38,791 nucleotides of DNA from JAWVZU01 sp033722075 (GCA_033722075.1 JAWVZU010000005.1:1-38791); one strand, 5' to 3'; shown: positions 31,150 to 38,791, numbered from the stretch's first letter. Numbers and translations: made by a program. The notes: generated by a model from the sequence alone, not told the origin.

Positions 31150-31970
31150 GCCGCAGGATCCTGATCGCCGGTTGCGGCGACGTCGGGACCCGGCTGGGCC
31201 GCCGCCTGGCAGCTCGCGGTGATCAAGTCTGGGGGCTGTGCCGCAACCCGGGCCGGTTGCCGGACGAGATCAATCCGCAGGCCGGGAATCTGCTGGAACC
31301 CGGATCCTTGGCAAATTTGCCGGAGCAATGGGATGCGCTGGTCTACAGCGCGGCGCCGGGGGCTCGCAGTGAGGCGGGTTACCGGGACATTTTTCTGTCC
31401 GGTCAGCGCAATCTGGCTTCGCGGGTCAGCGCCCGGCGGACGCTGTTCGTATCCAGCACGGCGGTCTATGGGCAGGATGACGGCGAGTGGGTGGACGAGG
31501 CCTCGGAAACCCAGCCGACCGGGTTCAACGGGCGCATCCTCCTCGAGGCCGAGCACCTTGCGCGTGAACTCTGGGAGGAATCCGTCGTGGTTCGCTTCGG
31601 CGGTATTTACGGTCCCGGTCGGGATCGCCTGATCCGCAGCGTGCGGTCCGGGCCCACGGAGGTCCAGTCCGAGCCGCCGCACTGGACCAATCGTATCCAC
31701 GGCGATGACTGTGCGGCGATGCTGGAGTTCCTCCTGGACATGGAGACGCCGCGACCAGTCTGGGCCGGCGTGGATCGCTGCCCCGCGCCGCGCTTTGAAG
31801 TTCTCCAGTGGATTGCCGAACGGCTGGAAGTCCCGGGGCCCGTTCCCGTGTCCAGGCCCGGAGCCGGCAGCAGCAAGCGGGTTCGCAGCGATCGGGTCGT
31901 GGAGGCCGGTTTTCGCTTTGCCTATCCGGACTATCGCGCCGGCTACGGCTCGATGATCGGGGGTGCCTGA
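31146..31970 (+). CDS. SDR-type NAD(P)-binding protein (YeeZ-like)
   Basis: 274 residues from GTG 31146, whose GTGA overlaps the exosortase stop. A Rossmann motif GCGDVGTRLG lies at the N-terminus, the strand SSTAVYGQDDGEW supplies the SDR Ser/Tyr region (Tyr in AVYG), and RFGGIYGPGRDRL is the extended-SDR block. The HxxD-like RIHGDDCAAML also fits epimerase-type family members such as YeeZ. The substrate is unknown; the usual YxxxK is not obvious, so catalysis may differ from classical SDRs. The position after exosortase H could hint at a role in modifying surface glycans, but this is inference from context only. Confidence 0.82.
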   Translation: MSRRILIAGCGDVGTRLGRRLAARGDQVWGLCRNPGRLPDEINPQAGNLLEPGSLANLPEQWDALVYSAAPGARSEAGYRDIFLSGQRNLASRVSARRTLFVSSTAVYGQDDGEWVDEASETQPTGFNGRILLEAEHLARELWEESVVVRFGGIYGPGRDRLIRSVRSGPTEVQSEPPHWTNRIHGDDCAAMLEFLLDMETPRPVWAGVDRCPAPRFEVLQWIAERLEVPGPVPVSRPGAGSSKRVRSDRVVEAGFRFAYPDYRAGYGSMIGGA

Positions 31971-32398
31971 TGGCGCTGGTTCAGAGAGAGTTGACCATCG
32001 CCACGAGCGGTCGGGGTTTCTACGAGTTCACCGACCAGCTGCGGGCACTCGTCTCGGAGGCGGCCATGCAAGGCGGGCTTTGTCACTGCTTCATCCATCA
32101 CACCAGTGCCTCGATGGTGATCATGGAAAATGCCGACCCGGACGTGCTTCGGGATCTGGAAACCCACATGAGCGGGCTGGTCCAGGATGGTGACCCGCGT
32201 TTCGTTCACACCGCCGAGGGACCGGATGACATGTCGGCGCATGTGCGCTCTGCGCTAACCCACACCAGCCTGTCCATCCCGTTGCGACGGGGGCGGCTGG
32301 ACCTCGGGACCTGGCAGGGCGTATTCGTCTGGGAGCACCGTACTTCACCCCATCGGAGACGTCTCACCGTCACGCTTCTGCCTGCCGAGCCGGGCTGA
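31970..32398 (+). CDS. YjbQ family protein (UPF0047)
   Basis: 142 residues; its ATG shares one base with the preceding TGA. The signature HHTSASMVIMENADPDVLRD is diagnostic of the YjbQ/UPF0047 family, followed by HTAEGPDDMSAHVRSALTHTSLSIPL, LDLGTWQGVFVWEHRTSPHRR. The conserved histidines form the metal/phosphate site of a small beta-barrel trimer. Family members from several bacteria show weak thiamine-phosphate synthase activity; the true substrate is unsettled. Last gene of the exosortase unit; its stop lies 5 bases from the convergent kinase stop. Confidence 0.92.
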   Translation: MALVQRELTIATSGRGFYEFTDQLRALVSEAAMQGGLCHCFIHHTSASMVIMENADPDVLRDLETHMSGLVQDGDPRFVHTAEGPDDMSAHVRSALTHTSLSIPLRRGRLDLGTWQGVFVWEHRTSPHRRRLTVTLLPAEPG

Positions 32399-32403
32399 AG
32401 GGC

Positions 32404-33681
32404 CTAACCGGCAGCAGCCGACTTGGCCGGCTCCGTCCGGCAGGCCGGGAAATAGACCGCGGCGCGGCACTCTCCGGGTTTCTCTTCCACTTCCACGGGC
32501 CATTGGAACAGCCGTGAAAGACGTTCGATGATGGTCTCGCCCTCGGTGCATTGGGGCTGGTGGATCGGTCGTGACGGCGCATCACTCGCGGTCGCCTCCG
32601 CATCCACCGATACGAAGCCCTCCCCGATGCGCACTTCGACCGTGCCGCGGCGAATCGTGGAGCAGACCTTACGGATGAGGTGGCCGATCAGAATCGACAA
32701 AGCGCTGGGTGCACCGGAAATGGACACCAGTTGCTCGGCGTTGATCTTCAGATTGATTTCCTGGTTCAGGCTCAGAAAACGGCACCGTTCGACCTCCGTT
32801 TCCACCACGTCGTTGACCAGGAACTCCTTTTGATCGAGCTGCCTCGAATCATTCCGGGCCAGCACCAGCAGCGCTTCGATCATGGTCTGCATCTCGCGCG
32901 CTGCGAGCCGGATGCGCCGGGCATTGCGGCGATTGAAATCGTCCAGCTCGCGGTCCTCCAGCAGCACCTCCGATGCCATCTGGATGACGGTCAAGGGCGT
33001 GCGCAACTCGTGGCTGGCATCCCGGGTGAAGGCACGCTCGCGGGCCAGACTCTGCTGAAAACGCTCGGTCAGTTCCTGGAGCGCGCCGGCCAGCGCCAGC
33101 ACTTCCTGGTTGGGATAGTCGAAGTGCTCCGGGTCGAAAACCGCCGGATCGATGTCGCGGATGTTGAGGTTTTCCACCCGCTGCGCCAGGTCGACCATCG
33201 GCGAAATGGTCCGGTGCGAGAGCCGATAGGTGATCCAGGTGATGGCATAGACGACCAGAAGCACCAGCACCAGCGGCAGCAGACCGAAGTAGAGTGCCAG
33301 GTTCATGACCCGCTCTTCCTCGAACTGGAGAACCATTCTCTCGCCTTCGATGACCTCGACCAGCACGAGCATCCGCGTGCCGCCGACCTTGAGCTTGTGG
33401 AAGCCGGGCTCGAGCGTCGCGAGTTCCGGCGGCGTCCTGTTGACCGCCCGTTCGGGCAGGTAGACCGTGAGGTTTACTGTATCCGGGGGCGGGGTCGTCG
33501 GGTCCTCAGCGAGTTTCGACGCATACAGGGCCGCTTCTTCCGTCAGCGCAGTCCGAATCAGCGAATCCTCGAGGACTTTGGCTGCCGCAAAGACGCCGAC
33601 GACAACGGCGAAGCTGATCGCTAGAACCTGCAGCCCGAAGACCCGGAGGAGCTTGCGGCTGGCTGCCTGGGATGCCTTCAC
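32404..33681 (-). CDS. Two-component sensor kinase with degenerate ATP-binding domain
   Basis: 425 residues. TM1 at about 13-34, a periplasmic domain of about 90 residues, TM2 at about 127-150, a HAMP-like linker, and HisKA with H224 in DASHELRTPL. The following domain has the size of HATPase_c but lacks its motifs: the N-box position reads LIGHLIRKVC (330-340) without the asparagines, the DxGxG box reads VDAEATASD (359-367) with no glycine, and no GLGL box exists before the final strand. ATP binding and autophosphorylation therefore look unlikely, while dimerisation and phosphatase-type control of the regulator remain possible. No frameshift is seen, so this is not simple decay. It lies 3 bases after its regulator gene. 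Confidence 0.88.
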   Translation of the reverse strand: MKASQAASRKLLRVFGLQVLAISFAVVVGVFAAAKVLEDSLIRTALTEEAALYASKLAEDPTTPPPDTVNLTVYLPERAVNRTPPELATLEPGFHKLKVGGTRMLVLVEVIEGERMVLQFEEERVMNLALYFGLLPLVLVLLVVYAITWITYRLSHRTISPMVDLAQRVENLNIRDIDPAVFDPEHFDYPNQEVLALAGALQELTERFQQSLARERAFTRDASHELRTPLTVIQMASEVLLEDRELDDFNRRNARRIRLAAREMQTMIEALLVLARNDSRQLDQKEFLVNDVVETEVERCRFLSLNQEINLKINAEQLVSISGAPSALSILIGHLIRKVCSTIRRGTVEVRIGEGFVSVDAEATASDAPSRPIHQPQCTEGETIIERLSRLFQWPVEVEEKPGECRAAVYFPACRTEPAKSAAAG

Positions 33682-33684
33682 GGA

Positions 33685-34410
33685 TCAGTTGGCCCTGGCC
33701 TGCTCTGCCTCGGCCTCGAGATCTGCGAGCCGGTAGCCAGCGCTGTGGATCGTGTGCAGAAGCGGTCGCTCGAAAGGCTTGTCGATGACCTTGCGCAAAT
33801 TGTAGAGATGGCTGCGCAAGGTGTCGCTGTCCGGGAGGATGTCGCCCCAGACCTCCCGTTCGATGTCGCGGCGTGGCACGACGCGCGGTGATTCTCGCAT
33901 GAGAATGGTCAGGAGTTTCAGCCCGATCGGAGACACGGACAACTCTTCACCATCGCGGGTGAGGCGCAGCGTACCCGTGTCCAGAGTGAGATCCCCCACC
34001 TGAAGAACCTCATTGCTGACCTGGCGCCGTGCGCGGCGAATCAGCGCGGCGATCCGCGCTTCGAGTTCCCGCACTTCGAACGGCTTGATCAGGTAGTCGT
34101 CGGCGCCGACTTCCAGGCCCTCGACCTTGTCCTCCAGGGTGTCGCGCGCCGTGAGCATGAGCACCGGCGTCGATTTCTTCGCATCCTGGCGCAGCTTCCT
34201 GCAGACCTCGATGCCGTCCATGCCCGGAAGCATCAGGTCCAGCACGATCAGGTCGTAGCTGTTGGTCACGGCCAGGTGCAGACCGGTGACCCCGTCTGCA
34301 GCAAAATCGAGCATATAGCCCTGGCGTTCCAGGTACTCGCCGACCATCTCGGCAATATTCTGGTTGTCCTCAACCAGCAGAATCAGACCCTTGTCGTCGT
34401 CAGCAGACAT
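33685..34410 (-). CDS. OmpR/PhoB-family response regulator
   Basis: 241 residues. The start is the ATG at 34410, with GAGG six bases upstream; a TTG four codons earlier is in frame but poorer. The receiver domain is complete: acidic pocket VEDN at 13-16, phosphoacceptor D58 in LIVLDLMLPGMDG, the LTAR threonine and the DDYLIKPFE lysine. A winged-helix Trans_reg_C domain follows (about 140-232), with PIGLKLLTILMRESPRVV, SHLYNLRKVIDKP and the HTIHSAGYRL wing. It should be a DNA-binding regulator. Its partner is the degenerate kinase just downstream, so its phosphate may come from another kinase or from small phosphodonors. Confidence 0.94.
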   Translation of the reverse strand: MSADDDKGLILLVEDNQNIAEMVGEYLERQGYMLDFAADGVTGLHLAVTNSYDLIVLDLMLPGMDGIEVCRKLRQDAKKSTPVLMLTARDTLEDKVEGLEVGADDYLIKPFEVRELEARIAALIRRARRQVSNEVLQVGDLTLDTGTLRLTRDGEELSVSPIGLKLLTILMRESPRVVPRRDIEREVWGDILPDSDTLRSHLYNLRKVIDKPFERPLLHTIHSAGYRLADLEAEAEQARAN

Positions 34411-34455
34411 TTCGCACCTCAAACCTCAATCGTGGAAGATAAATACTGCCCCGTG

Positions 34456-34484
34456 ACCTTCGTGTCGACGGCCCGGGAAATTCA
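34456..34484 (-). promoter_or_regulatory. Possible promoter of the response regulator gene
   Basis: On the minus strand TCGACA (five of six bases of the -35 consensus) is followed after 17 bases by TATTTA, a poor -10, in the 123-base gap between tesA and the regulator. The exact hexamers are uncertain and the position is approximate; the gap shows no clear terminator for tesA. Confidence 0.3.
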
Positions 34485-34533
34485 AACTCGAATGCATGAT
34501 AGGTCCGTGGCATGACGAGGGTGTGAAAAAGTA

Positions 34534-35175
34534 TCACGCGTCGCCCATGCGGCAGGATGCGAGCAGCGGCTCGAGGTGCTCCCAGACATTAGCCAGGATG
34601 ATCGGCTGTGCCTCGCGGTTGGGATGGATTCGATCGGCCTGGAGCGCGGCGTCGTTCATTGCAATGCCTTCCAGGATGAACGGGACCAGCGCTACACCCA
34701 TCGATTCCGCCAGGTCCGGAAAAACGGCCGCAAAGGCGGTTCCGTAGCGCGGCCCGTAGTTGGTCGGGATCCGGATGCCGGCCAGGAGCACTTTCGCGCC
34801 TGCTTCACGGCTGATTTTGATCATCTGCCGAAGGTTTTCGGACAGTTCGCTGGTGGGAAGACCGCGCAATCCGTCGTTGCCGCCGAGTTCGATGATGACC
34901 ACTGCCGGATGGTGCTCATCCAGCAGCTCAGGTAGCCTCGACAGACCGCCGCTGGACGTCTCGCCGGAAATGGATGCGTTGACGGCCTGCCCGTCGAGAC
35001 CCTCCTCGGTCAGGCGCTGATCGAGGAGGTGCACCCATCCGGCCTCCACGGGCATATTGTGGGCGGCACTGAGGCTGTCCCCGAGGACAAGAACCTTACA
35101 GGCGGCTTCTTCAGCGTCTGCGACCGGCCCGACCAGCAGCCCGCTGGCCAGCAATAACAGTAGAAATCGAATCAT
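34534..35175 (-). CDS. tesA: Periplasmic GDSL esterase/thioesterase I (TesA)
   Basis: 213 residues from the ATG at 35175. The signal peptide MIRFLLLLLASGLLVGPVADA directs export. The SGNH blocks are complete: block I LGDSLSAAHN with Ser34, block II SGETSSGG with Gly71, block III GGNDGLRGLP with Asn100, and block V DRIHPN with Asp181 and His184. TesA/TAP enzymes hydrolyse acyl-CoA thioesters, lysophospholipids and aryl esters in the periplasm. The divergent tesA/ybbA-ybbP arrangement is the same as in E. coli. Its start codon overlaps that of ybbA on the other strand. Longer in-frame starts inside ybbA would bury the signal peptide and were rejected. Confidence 0.94.
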   Translation of the reverse strand: MIRFLLLLLASGLLVGPVADAEEAACKVLVLGDSLSAAHNMPVEAGWVHLLDQRLTEEGLDGQAVNASISGETSSGGLSRLPELLDEHHPAVVIIELGGNDGLRGLPTSELSENLRQMIKISREAGAKVLLAGIRIPTNYGPRYGTAFAAVFPDLAESMGVALVPFILEGIAMNDAALQADRIHPNREAQPIILANVWEHLEPLLASCRMGDA

Positions 35176-35176
35176 G
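35173..35176. other. Overlapping divergent start codons (CATG) of tesA and ybbA
   Basis: Bases 35173-35175 (CAT) are the tesA start on the minus strand and 35174-35176 (ATG) are the ybbA start on the plus strand. No intergenic sequence is left, so each promoter and ribosome site must lie inside the other gene's coding region. Confidence 0.8.
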
Positions 35177-35878
35177 AGCGTAGACAAAGTATCTGATCCA
35201 GTACTGGCGGCCGAGGATATCGCCAAGGTCGTGAAGGCGCCAGGAGGCGGGGACCTCACGATTCTTCATCCGTTGTCGCTGAGCATCGGAGACGGGGAGA
35301 GCGTCGCGATCATCGGCCCCTCGGGCTCCGGCAAGACGACCCTGCTGGGGATCCTCGCCGGCCTGGACCTGCCGACCTCCGGCTCCGTGCGCCTCGCCGG
35401 CCAGGCCCTGAACGGTCTGACCGAAGATGAGCGCGCTGAGTTGCGGCGTGGCCGGGTGGGGTTCGTATTCCAGTCCTTTCATCTGCTGGGCGCGCTCACC
35501 GCGCTGGAGAATGTGATGCTTCCCCTGGAACTGGCTGGGGACGACGATCCTGCCGCCCGTGGGCTGGATATCCTCGAGCGGGTCGGCCTGCAGGACCGGC
35601 ACGATCACTATCCCAACCAGCTCTCGGGGGGCGAGCAGCAGCGGGTGGCCATCGCCCGGGCTTTCGCTTCCCGACCGCGAATCCTCTTTGCCGACGAGCC
35701 CACGGGCAACCTGGACCTGGAAACGGGACGAAAGATCAGTGAGCTGCTGTTCGTATTGAATGCGGATGCCGGCACGACCCTGGTGCTGGTGACCCATGAT
35801 TCGCGTCTCGCCAATCGGTGTGGGCGGGTCATCGGTCTGGAAGGCGGCCGTCTGGTCAAGAGCGAAGCGGCGGCGTGA
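35174..35878 (+). CDS. ybbA: ABC transporter ATPase YbbA (LolD/MacB type)
   Basis: 234 residues from the ATG at 35174. Walker A GPSGSGKT is at 48-55, the Q-loop is in FVFQSFHLLGALTALENVMLPL, the ABC signature LSGGEQQR starts at 150, Walker B ILFADEP follows near 171, and the H-loop is in LVTHDSRLA. The sequence type is the LolD/MacB/FtsE group, which works with FtsX-like permeases. The permease gene ybbP starts two bases after its stop. In E. coli the YbbA-YbbP pair is linked to tesA; its substrate is not firmly known, with envelope or lipid-related mechanotransmission rather than small-solute transport expected from the fold. Confidence 0.93.
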   Translation: MSVDKVSDPVLAAEDIAKVVKAPGGGDLTILHPLSLSIGDGESVAIIGPSGSGKTTLLGILAGLDLPTSGSVRLAGQALNGLTEDERAELRRGRVGFVFQSFHLLGALTALENVMLPLELAGDDDPAARGLDILERVGLQDRHDHYPNQLSGGEQQRVAIARAFASRPRILFADEPTGNLDLETGRKISELLFVLNADAGTTLVLVTHDSRLANRCGRVIGLEGGRLVKSEAAA

Positions 35879-35879
35879 T

Positions 35880-38339
35880 ATGCGCATCCTGAGCACCTCC
35901 TGGCGGCAATTCCGGCGCGAGCTGAAGGCAGGCGAACTGCAGGCACTGGCCGGCGCCCTGGTGATCGCGGTCGCTGCGTTGACCGCGGTCGGGGCCTTTG
36001 GCGAGCGGGTGGAGGCCGGGCTCAAGCGCTCGGCAAACGAACTGATCGGCGGCGACCTGATTGTCGTTTCCCGTTACGCGATTCCGGACGCCTGGAGCGC
36101 CCGGGCACGGCAACTCGGCCTCGCAACGACGAGCGCGGTGGAGTTTCCGACGGTCGCATTCTCCGGCGACAGTTCGCTTCTGGTCGAGGTCAAGGCCGTC
36201 AGCGACGGTTATCCCTTGCGCGGCGCAGTCACGATTGCTCCCGATTCGACTGCGCCAGGCGCAGCGGCCGACCGGATCCCCCAACCCGGCGAGGCGTGGG
36301 TGGATCCGCGCATTCTGGGCGAACTGGGTGCGCGCATGGGAGAAACGCTGGAGTTGGGCGCCAGCACCTATCGGATCGGCGCGGTCATTCGCGTCGAACC
36401 CGACCGGACCGGGGTCTTCAACCTCGCTCCGCGCGTCATGATCGGGTCCGAGGGGCTCGAGGCAACCGGGCTGCTTGGCGAGGGCAGCCGGGCCCGCTTT
36501 CGGCTGCTGGTGGCCGGCGAAGCGGATGCCATCGAGTCCTTCCGAAGCTGGCTCGAGCCGCGCCGGGAGGGTGCGTTCTTTCAGACCCTCCAGGAAAGCC
36601 AGCGGGGCATCACCGAATCGCTGGATCGGGCCAATCGTTTCCTCGCCCTGGCCGCGCTGAGCGCGGTCCTGCTGGCCGGTGCGGCGCTGGTCCTGGCGGC
36701 CCGGGAATTCGCCCTGCGCCACATCGATACGGTCGCCATCCTGCGCTGTCTGGGGGCTTCCCAGCGCCAGACCCTTGCGGTGCTGGGCCTGCAGCTTGTG
36801 TGGATGGCCTTGCCGGCCATTGCCGTGGGCATCGGACTTGGCTACGCAGTGCAATTGCTGCTGGTGTGGGCCATGGGCGACCTGATCCCGGAGGCGCTGC
36901 CCGCGGCAACCCTGGCGCCGGCGCTGGCGGGGATCGCTACGGGTCTGCTGGCCCTGCTGGGATTCGGACTGCCGCCACTGATTCGCCTTCGGCGGGTGCC
37001 GCCGGCTCGGGTCCTCAAGCGTCAGGACGACCCGCCCCGCGTGGGTGACTGGCTGATCTACGTTCCGCCGGTCCTGTTCGGCATCGCCTTGATCTACTGG
37101 CAGGCAGGCGACCTGGAATTGGGGTCGTACATCACGCTGGGGCTGGTGGGGACAATTGCCATCCTGGCGCTGGCGGCCCTGCTGCTGATCTGGGTGATCG
37201 GCCGGATGCGCGGCGGTGGCCTGGGCTGGCGCTATGGCCTTGCCAATCTGGCAAGGCGCCGCACCGCAAACCTGTTTCAGGTCGCGGGTCTGGGCCTGGG
37301 GGCAATGATGATTTTCCTCCTGAGCGTCGTGCAATCGGATCTGCTGGCCAGCTGGCGGGGCTCCCTGCCCGAGCAGGCGCCGAATTTCTTCCTGCTCAAT
37401 ATCCACCCGGAACAGACCGAGGCGGTCGCCGCTGCACTGGAGCGCTTCGGCGAACCGGAGATTTTCCCCATGGCCGTGGGCAAGATCATCGCAATCAACG
37501 GAGAGGCGCCGTCGGGCGACCAGGCCAGCCGTTCGCGCCGGCTGGACGGGACGACCAATCTGTCCTGGGCGGACGAACTGCCCGCAGGCAATGAGATCAT
37601 CGCCGGCCGTTGGTGGAAGGACAGCAGCACCGTGGAAGTGTCGCTTGCCGAGTCCTGGTCCCAGCGGGTCGGCCTCGGCATCGGGGATCGCATGACCTTC
37701 CAGGTCGGCTCACGATCGGTGGAAGCCGAGATCACCAGCATCCGGCGGGTCGACTGGGATTCCTTCGAGGTCAACTTCTTCATCCTCCTCTCTCCCGGCT
37801 CCGTGGGTCAGCTGCCGGCCAACTACATCACCAGCCTCTACATTCCCCCGGATCGCTTCGAGGTGCTGAGCGAAGTGGTGCGCGCTTACCCGAACATCTC
37901 GGTCATCGATGTCGGGACCATACTGGGGCGGGTCCGGACCATCATCGACCGGGTCAGCCTCACGGTGCGGGTGGTGTTCTTCTTCACCCTGGTTGCCGGG
38001 GTGCTGGTGCTCATTTCGGCCCTGCGTGCCGGTCTCTGGCAAAGGATCTACGAAGGCGCAGTCCTGCGAACCCTGGGAGCGGCCCGCAAGCAGTTGCGTG
38101 CCGCATTGCTTGCAGAGTTCGGCGTACTGGGCGCGCTGGCCGGCGGACTGGCGGCCGTCGCGGCCCTCGCGACCGGCTGGGTGGTGGCGAGAGAAGTGTT
38201 CGAGGTGCCCTACGCGGCCTCCTGGCTGCTCATTCCGCTTGGCGCTCTCCTCGGGGGCTGCGGGATTGCGCTGGTTGGTGTCCTGGGCGGACGTCGGGTC
38301 CTGACCACCGCGCCGGTCGCGGTGCTGCGCCGGGGTTGA
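35880..38339 (+). CDS. ybbP: FtsX-like ABC permease YbbP
   Basis: 819 residues from the ATG at 35880, close to the length of E. coli YbbP (about 800). An N-terminal helix (near 20-40) precedes a large periplasmic MacB-type domain. An FtsX core follows (near 260-370), with the coupling-helix region HIDTVAILRCLGASQRQTL. Two more helices and a second periplasmic domain lead to the C-terminal FtsX core, which contains RIYEGAVLRTLGAARKQLRAALLAE. The duplicated RTLGA/RCLGA motifs are the intracellular contact points for the ATPase. Together with YbbA it forms a type VII ABC system. Its stop is followed by 64 bases to the TonB-like gene. Confidence 0.93.
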   Translation: MRILSTSWRQFRRELKAGELQALAGALVIAVAALTAVGAFGERVEAGLKRSANELIGGDLIVVSRYAIPDAWSARARQLGLATTSAVEFPTVAFSGDSSLLVEVKAVSDGYPLRGAVTIAPDSTAPGAAADRIPQPGEAWVDPRILGELGARMGETLELGASTYRIGAVIRVEPDRTGVFNLAPRVMIGSEGLEATGLLGEGSRARFRLLVAGEADAIESFRSWLEPRREGAFFQTLQESQRGITESLDRANRFLALAALSAVLLAGAALVLAAREFALRHIDTVAILRCLGASQRQTLAVLGLQLVWMALPAIAVGIGLGYAVQLLLVWAMGDLIPEALPAATLAPALAGIATGLLALLGFGLPPLIRLRRVPPARVLKRQDDPPRVGDWLIYVPPVLFGIALIYWQAGDLELGSYITLGLVGTIAILALAALLLIWVIGRMRGGGLGWRYGLANLARRRTANLFQVAGLGLGAMMIFLLSVVQSDLLASWRGSLPEQAPNFFLLNIHPEQTEAVAAALERFGEPEIFPMAVGKIIAINGEAPSGDQASRSRRLDGTTNLSWADELPAGNEIIAGRWWKDSSTVEVSLAESWSQRVGLGIGDRMTFQVGSRSVEAEITSIRRVDWDSFEVNFFILLSPGSVGQLPANYITSLYIPPDRFEVLSEVVRAYPNISVIDVGTILGRVRTIIDRVSLTVRVVFFFTLVAGVLVLISALRAGLWQRIYEGAVLRTLGAARKQLRAALLAEFGVLGALAGGLAAVAALATGWVVAREVFEVPYAASWLLIPLGALLGGCGIALVGVLGGRRVLTTAPVAVLRRG

Positions 38340-38389
38340 TCCCGCTTCAACCCGCAGCTTCGGTCATAGGCCCAAGGCCGTCCGGGCCG

Positions 38390-38395
38390 GATAAT
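38390..38395 (+). promoter_or_regulatory. Possible -10 element of the TonB-like gene
   Basis: GATAAT lies eight bases before the ATG at 38404, again leaving almost no leader. No convincing -35 is found 16 to 18 bases upstream. A GGCCC/GGGCC inverted repeat just before it (about 38370-38389) lacks a T run and may be either a weak terminator of ybbP or incidental. Confidence 0.3.
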
Positions 38396-38403
38396 GCGGG
38401 CGC

Positions 38404-38791
38404 ATGGGAGTCTTGTGGCGTGTGCTCGGGTTCGGGAGTGCCGGTTTCGCGGTCACGGTTCTGATCGTCTATGGCATGACCCGCCTGGTCGACGTGCCCG
38501 TGCCCGAGCCGAGCACCTCGCACGCCGAGCTGATCCAGTTCTTCGACCGGACACCGCCGGATCCGGTCCGCTACCGGAAACGCATTCGTCCGCCGCCCAG
38601 GCCGCCGCGGGAGCCGCTTCCGGAAACCGTCAGCGCACCGGCGCCCGTTGTGGACACACGACCATCGGTCGTCGCTCCGCACTGGGACATCGCGGGCCTC
38701 CTTTCCGGTTACCGGCCGCGGCTCGAGCCGGGCTGGCGGGGCGGAGACATGCTTGCCGGCGGACTCATTCCGAAGGCCATGCTGCCGCCGA
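38404..38791 (+). CDS. TonB-like energy transducer, 3' part beyond window edge
   Basis: 129 residues are visible from the ATG at 38404 to the window end, with no stop. The N-terminus MGVLWRVLGFG opens one membrane helix (about 6-25). A Pro/Arg-rich periplasmic stretch follows (YRKRIRPPPRPPREP and later SAPAPVVD). The last residues, GGLIPKAMLPP, match the point where the TonB C-terminal domain usually begins, in the pattern LVPxxxxPPxYPxxA. TonB couples the proton gradient, through ExbB/ExbD, to outer-membrane receptors. The C-terminal domain cannot be seen, so the call rests on topology and the boundary motif. Confidence 0.7.
   Translation, partial: MGVLWRVLGFGSAGFAVTVLIVYGMTRLVDVPVPEPSTSHAELIQFFDRTPPDPVRYRKRIRPPPRPPREPLPETVSAPAPVVDTRPSVVAPHWDIAGLLSGYRPRLEPGWRGGDMLAGGLIPKAMLPP

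Noticed and set aside
32404..33681. Calling the degenerate kinase a pseudogene
   Set aside because: The frame is intact, membrane helices and HisKA are well formed, and it is coupled to an intact regulator; only the ATP-binding motifs are gone.
34510..34533. Intrinsic terminator for tesA from the short run of T just after its stop
   Set aside because: Only a 4-bp GTGA/TCAC pair is available around the run; too weak to call.
38369..38390. GGCCC/GGGCC inverted repeat after ybbP as a terminator
   Set aside because: Five base pairs, ten-base loop and no T run; not supportable as a terminator.

Overview
The window is a dense, GC-rich bacterial chromosome segment with no rRNA, tRNA, insertion sequence or CRISPR array that I can see. 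Gene content points to a gammaproteobacterium near the Xanthomonadales/Chromatiales (Wenzhouxiangella-like). The main reasons are a RelA carrying the EFDD synthetase motif, aroK-aroB followed by a SPOR protein as in aroKB-damX of Gammaproteobacteria, the divergent tesA/ybbA-ybbP block, a DUF1631-PilZ pair, and an exosortase H. The taxonomic placement is inference from gene families, not from a database match.

Layout. 1-2491: 3' part of a large cadherin/DUF11-type surface protein, closed by a clear terminator. 2571-7458: relA and a transmembrane Ser/Thr kinase with TPR-like repeats. 7474-8953 (minus): PduO-type cobalamin adenosyltransferase and a histone-deacetylase-family enzyme. They are divergent from an iron ABC transporter (9029-11597) across a near-consensus Fur box. 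11662-14581: gcvT-gcvH-gcvPA without gcvPB. 14618-15414 (minus): rppH and a DUF2007 gene. 15572-18191: DUF1631 protein and PilZ protein. 18229-22446 (minus): an HD-GYP protein with an altered HD motif, followed by two membrane GTPases of the DUF697 type. 22526-26464: a 1312-residue propeller-type histidine kinase with an eroded receiver-like tail. 26473-30536 (minus): the tightly overlapped operon aroK-aroB-WGR-SPOR-hemE. 30643-32398: exosortase H, an SDR protein and a YjbQ protein. 32404-34410 (minus): an OmpR-type regulator and a histidine kinase whose ATP-binding domain looks degenerate. 34534-35175 (minus): tesA, with its start codon overlapping that of the divergent ybbA, followed by ybbP. 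38404-end: the N-terminal part of a TonB-like protein.

How it fits together. Much of the window is signalling: (p)ppGpp synthesis next to a Ser/Thr kinase, c-di-GMP-type modules (PilZ, HD-GYP), and two two-component kinases that both show degeneration. The best candidate for an undescribed system is the 18.2-22.4 kb operon, in which a probably non-catalytic HD-GYP sensor is encoded with two paralogous membrane GTPases, beside a DUF1631-PilZ operon. A second theme is transcripts with little or no leader: relA, the propeller kinase, aroK and perhaps tonB have -10-like hexamers 6 to 8 bases from the start codon. All intergenic gaps are shorter than 160 bases, so there is no long gene-free stretch.
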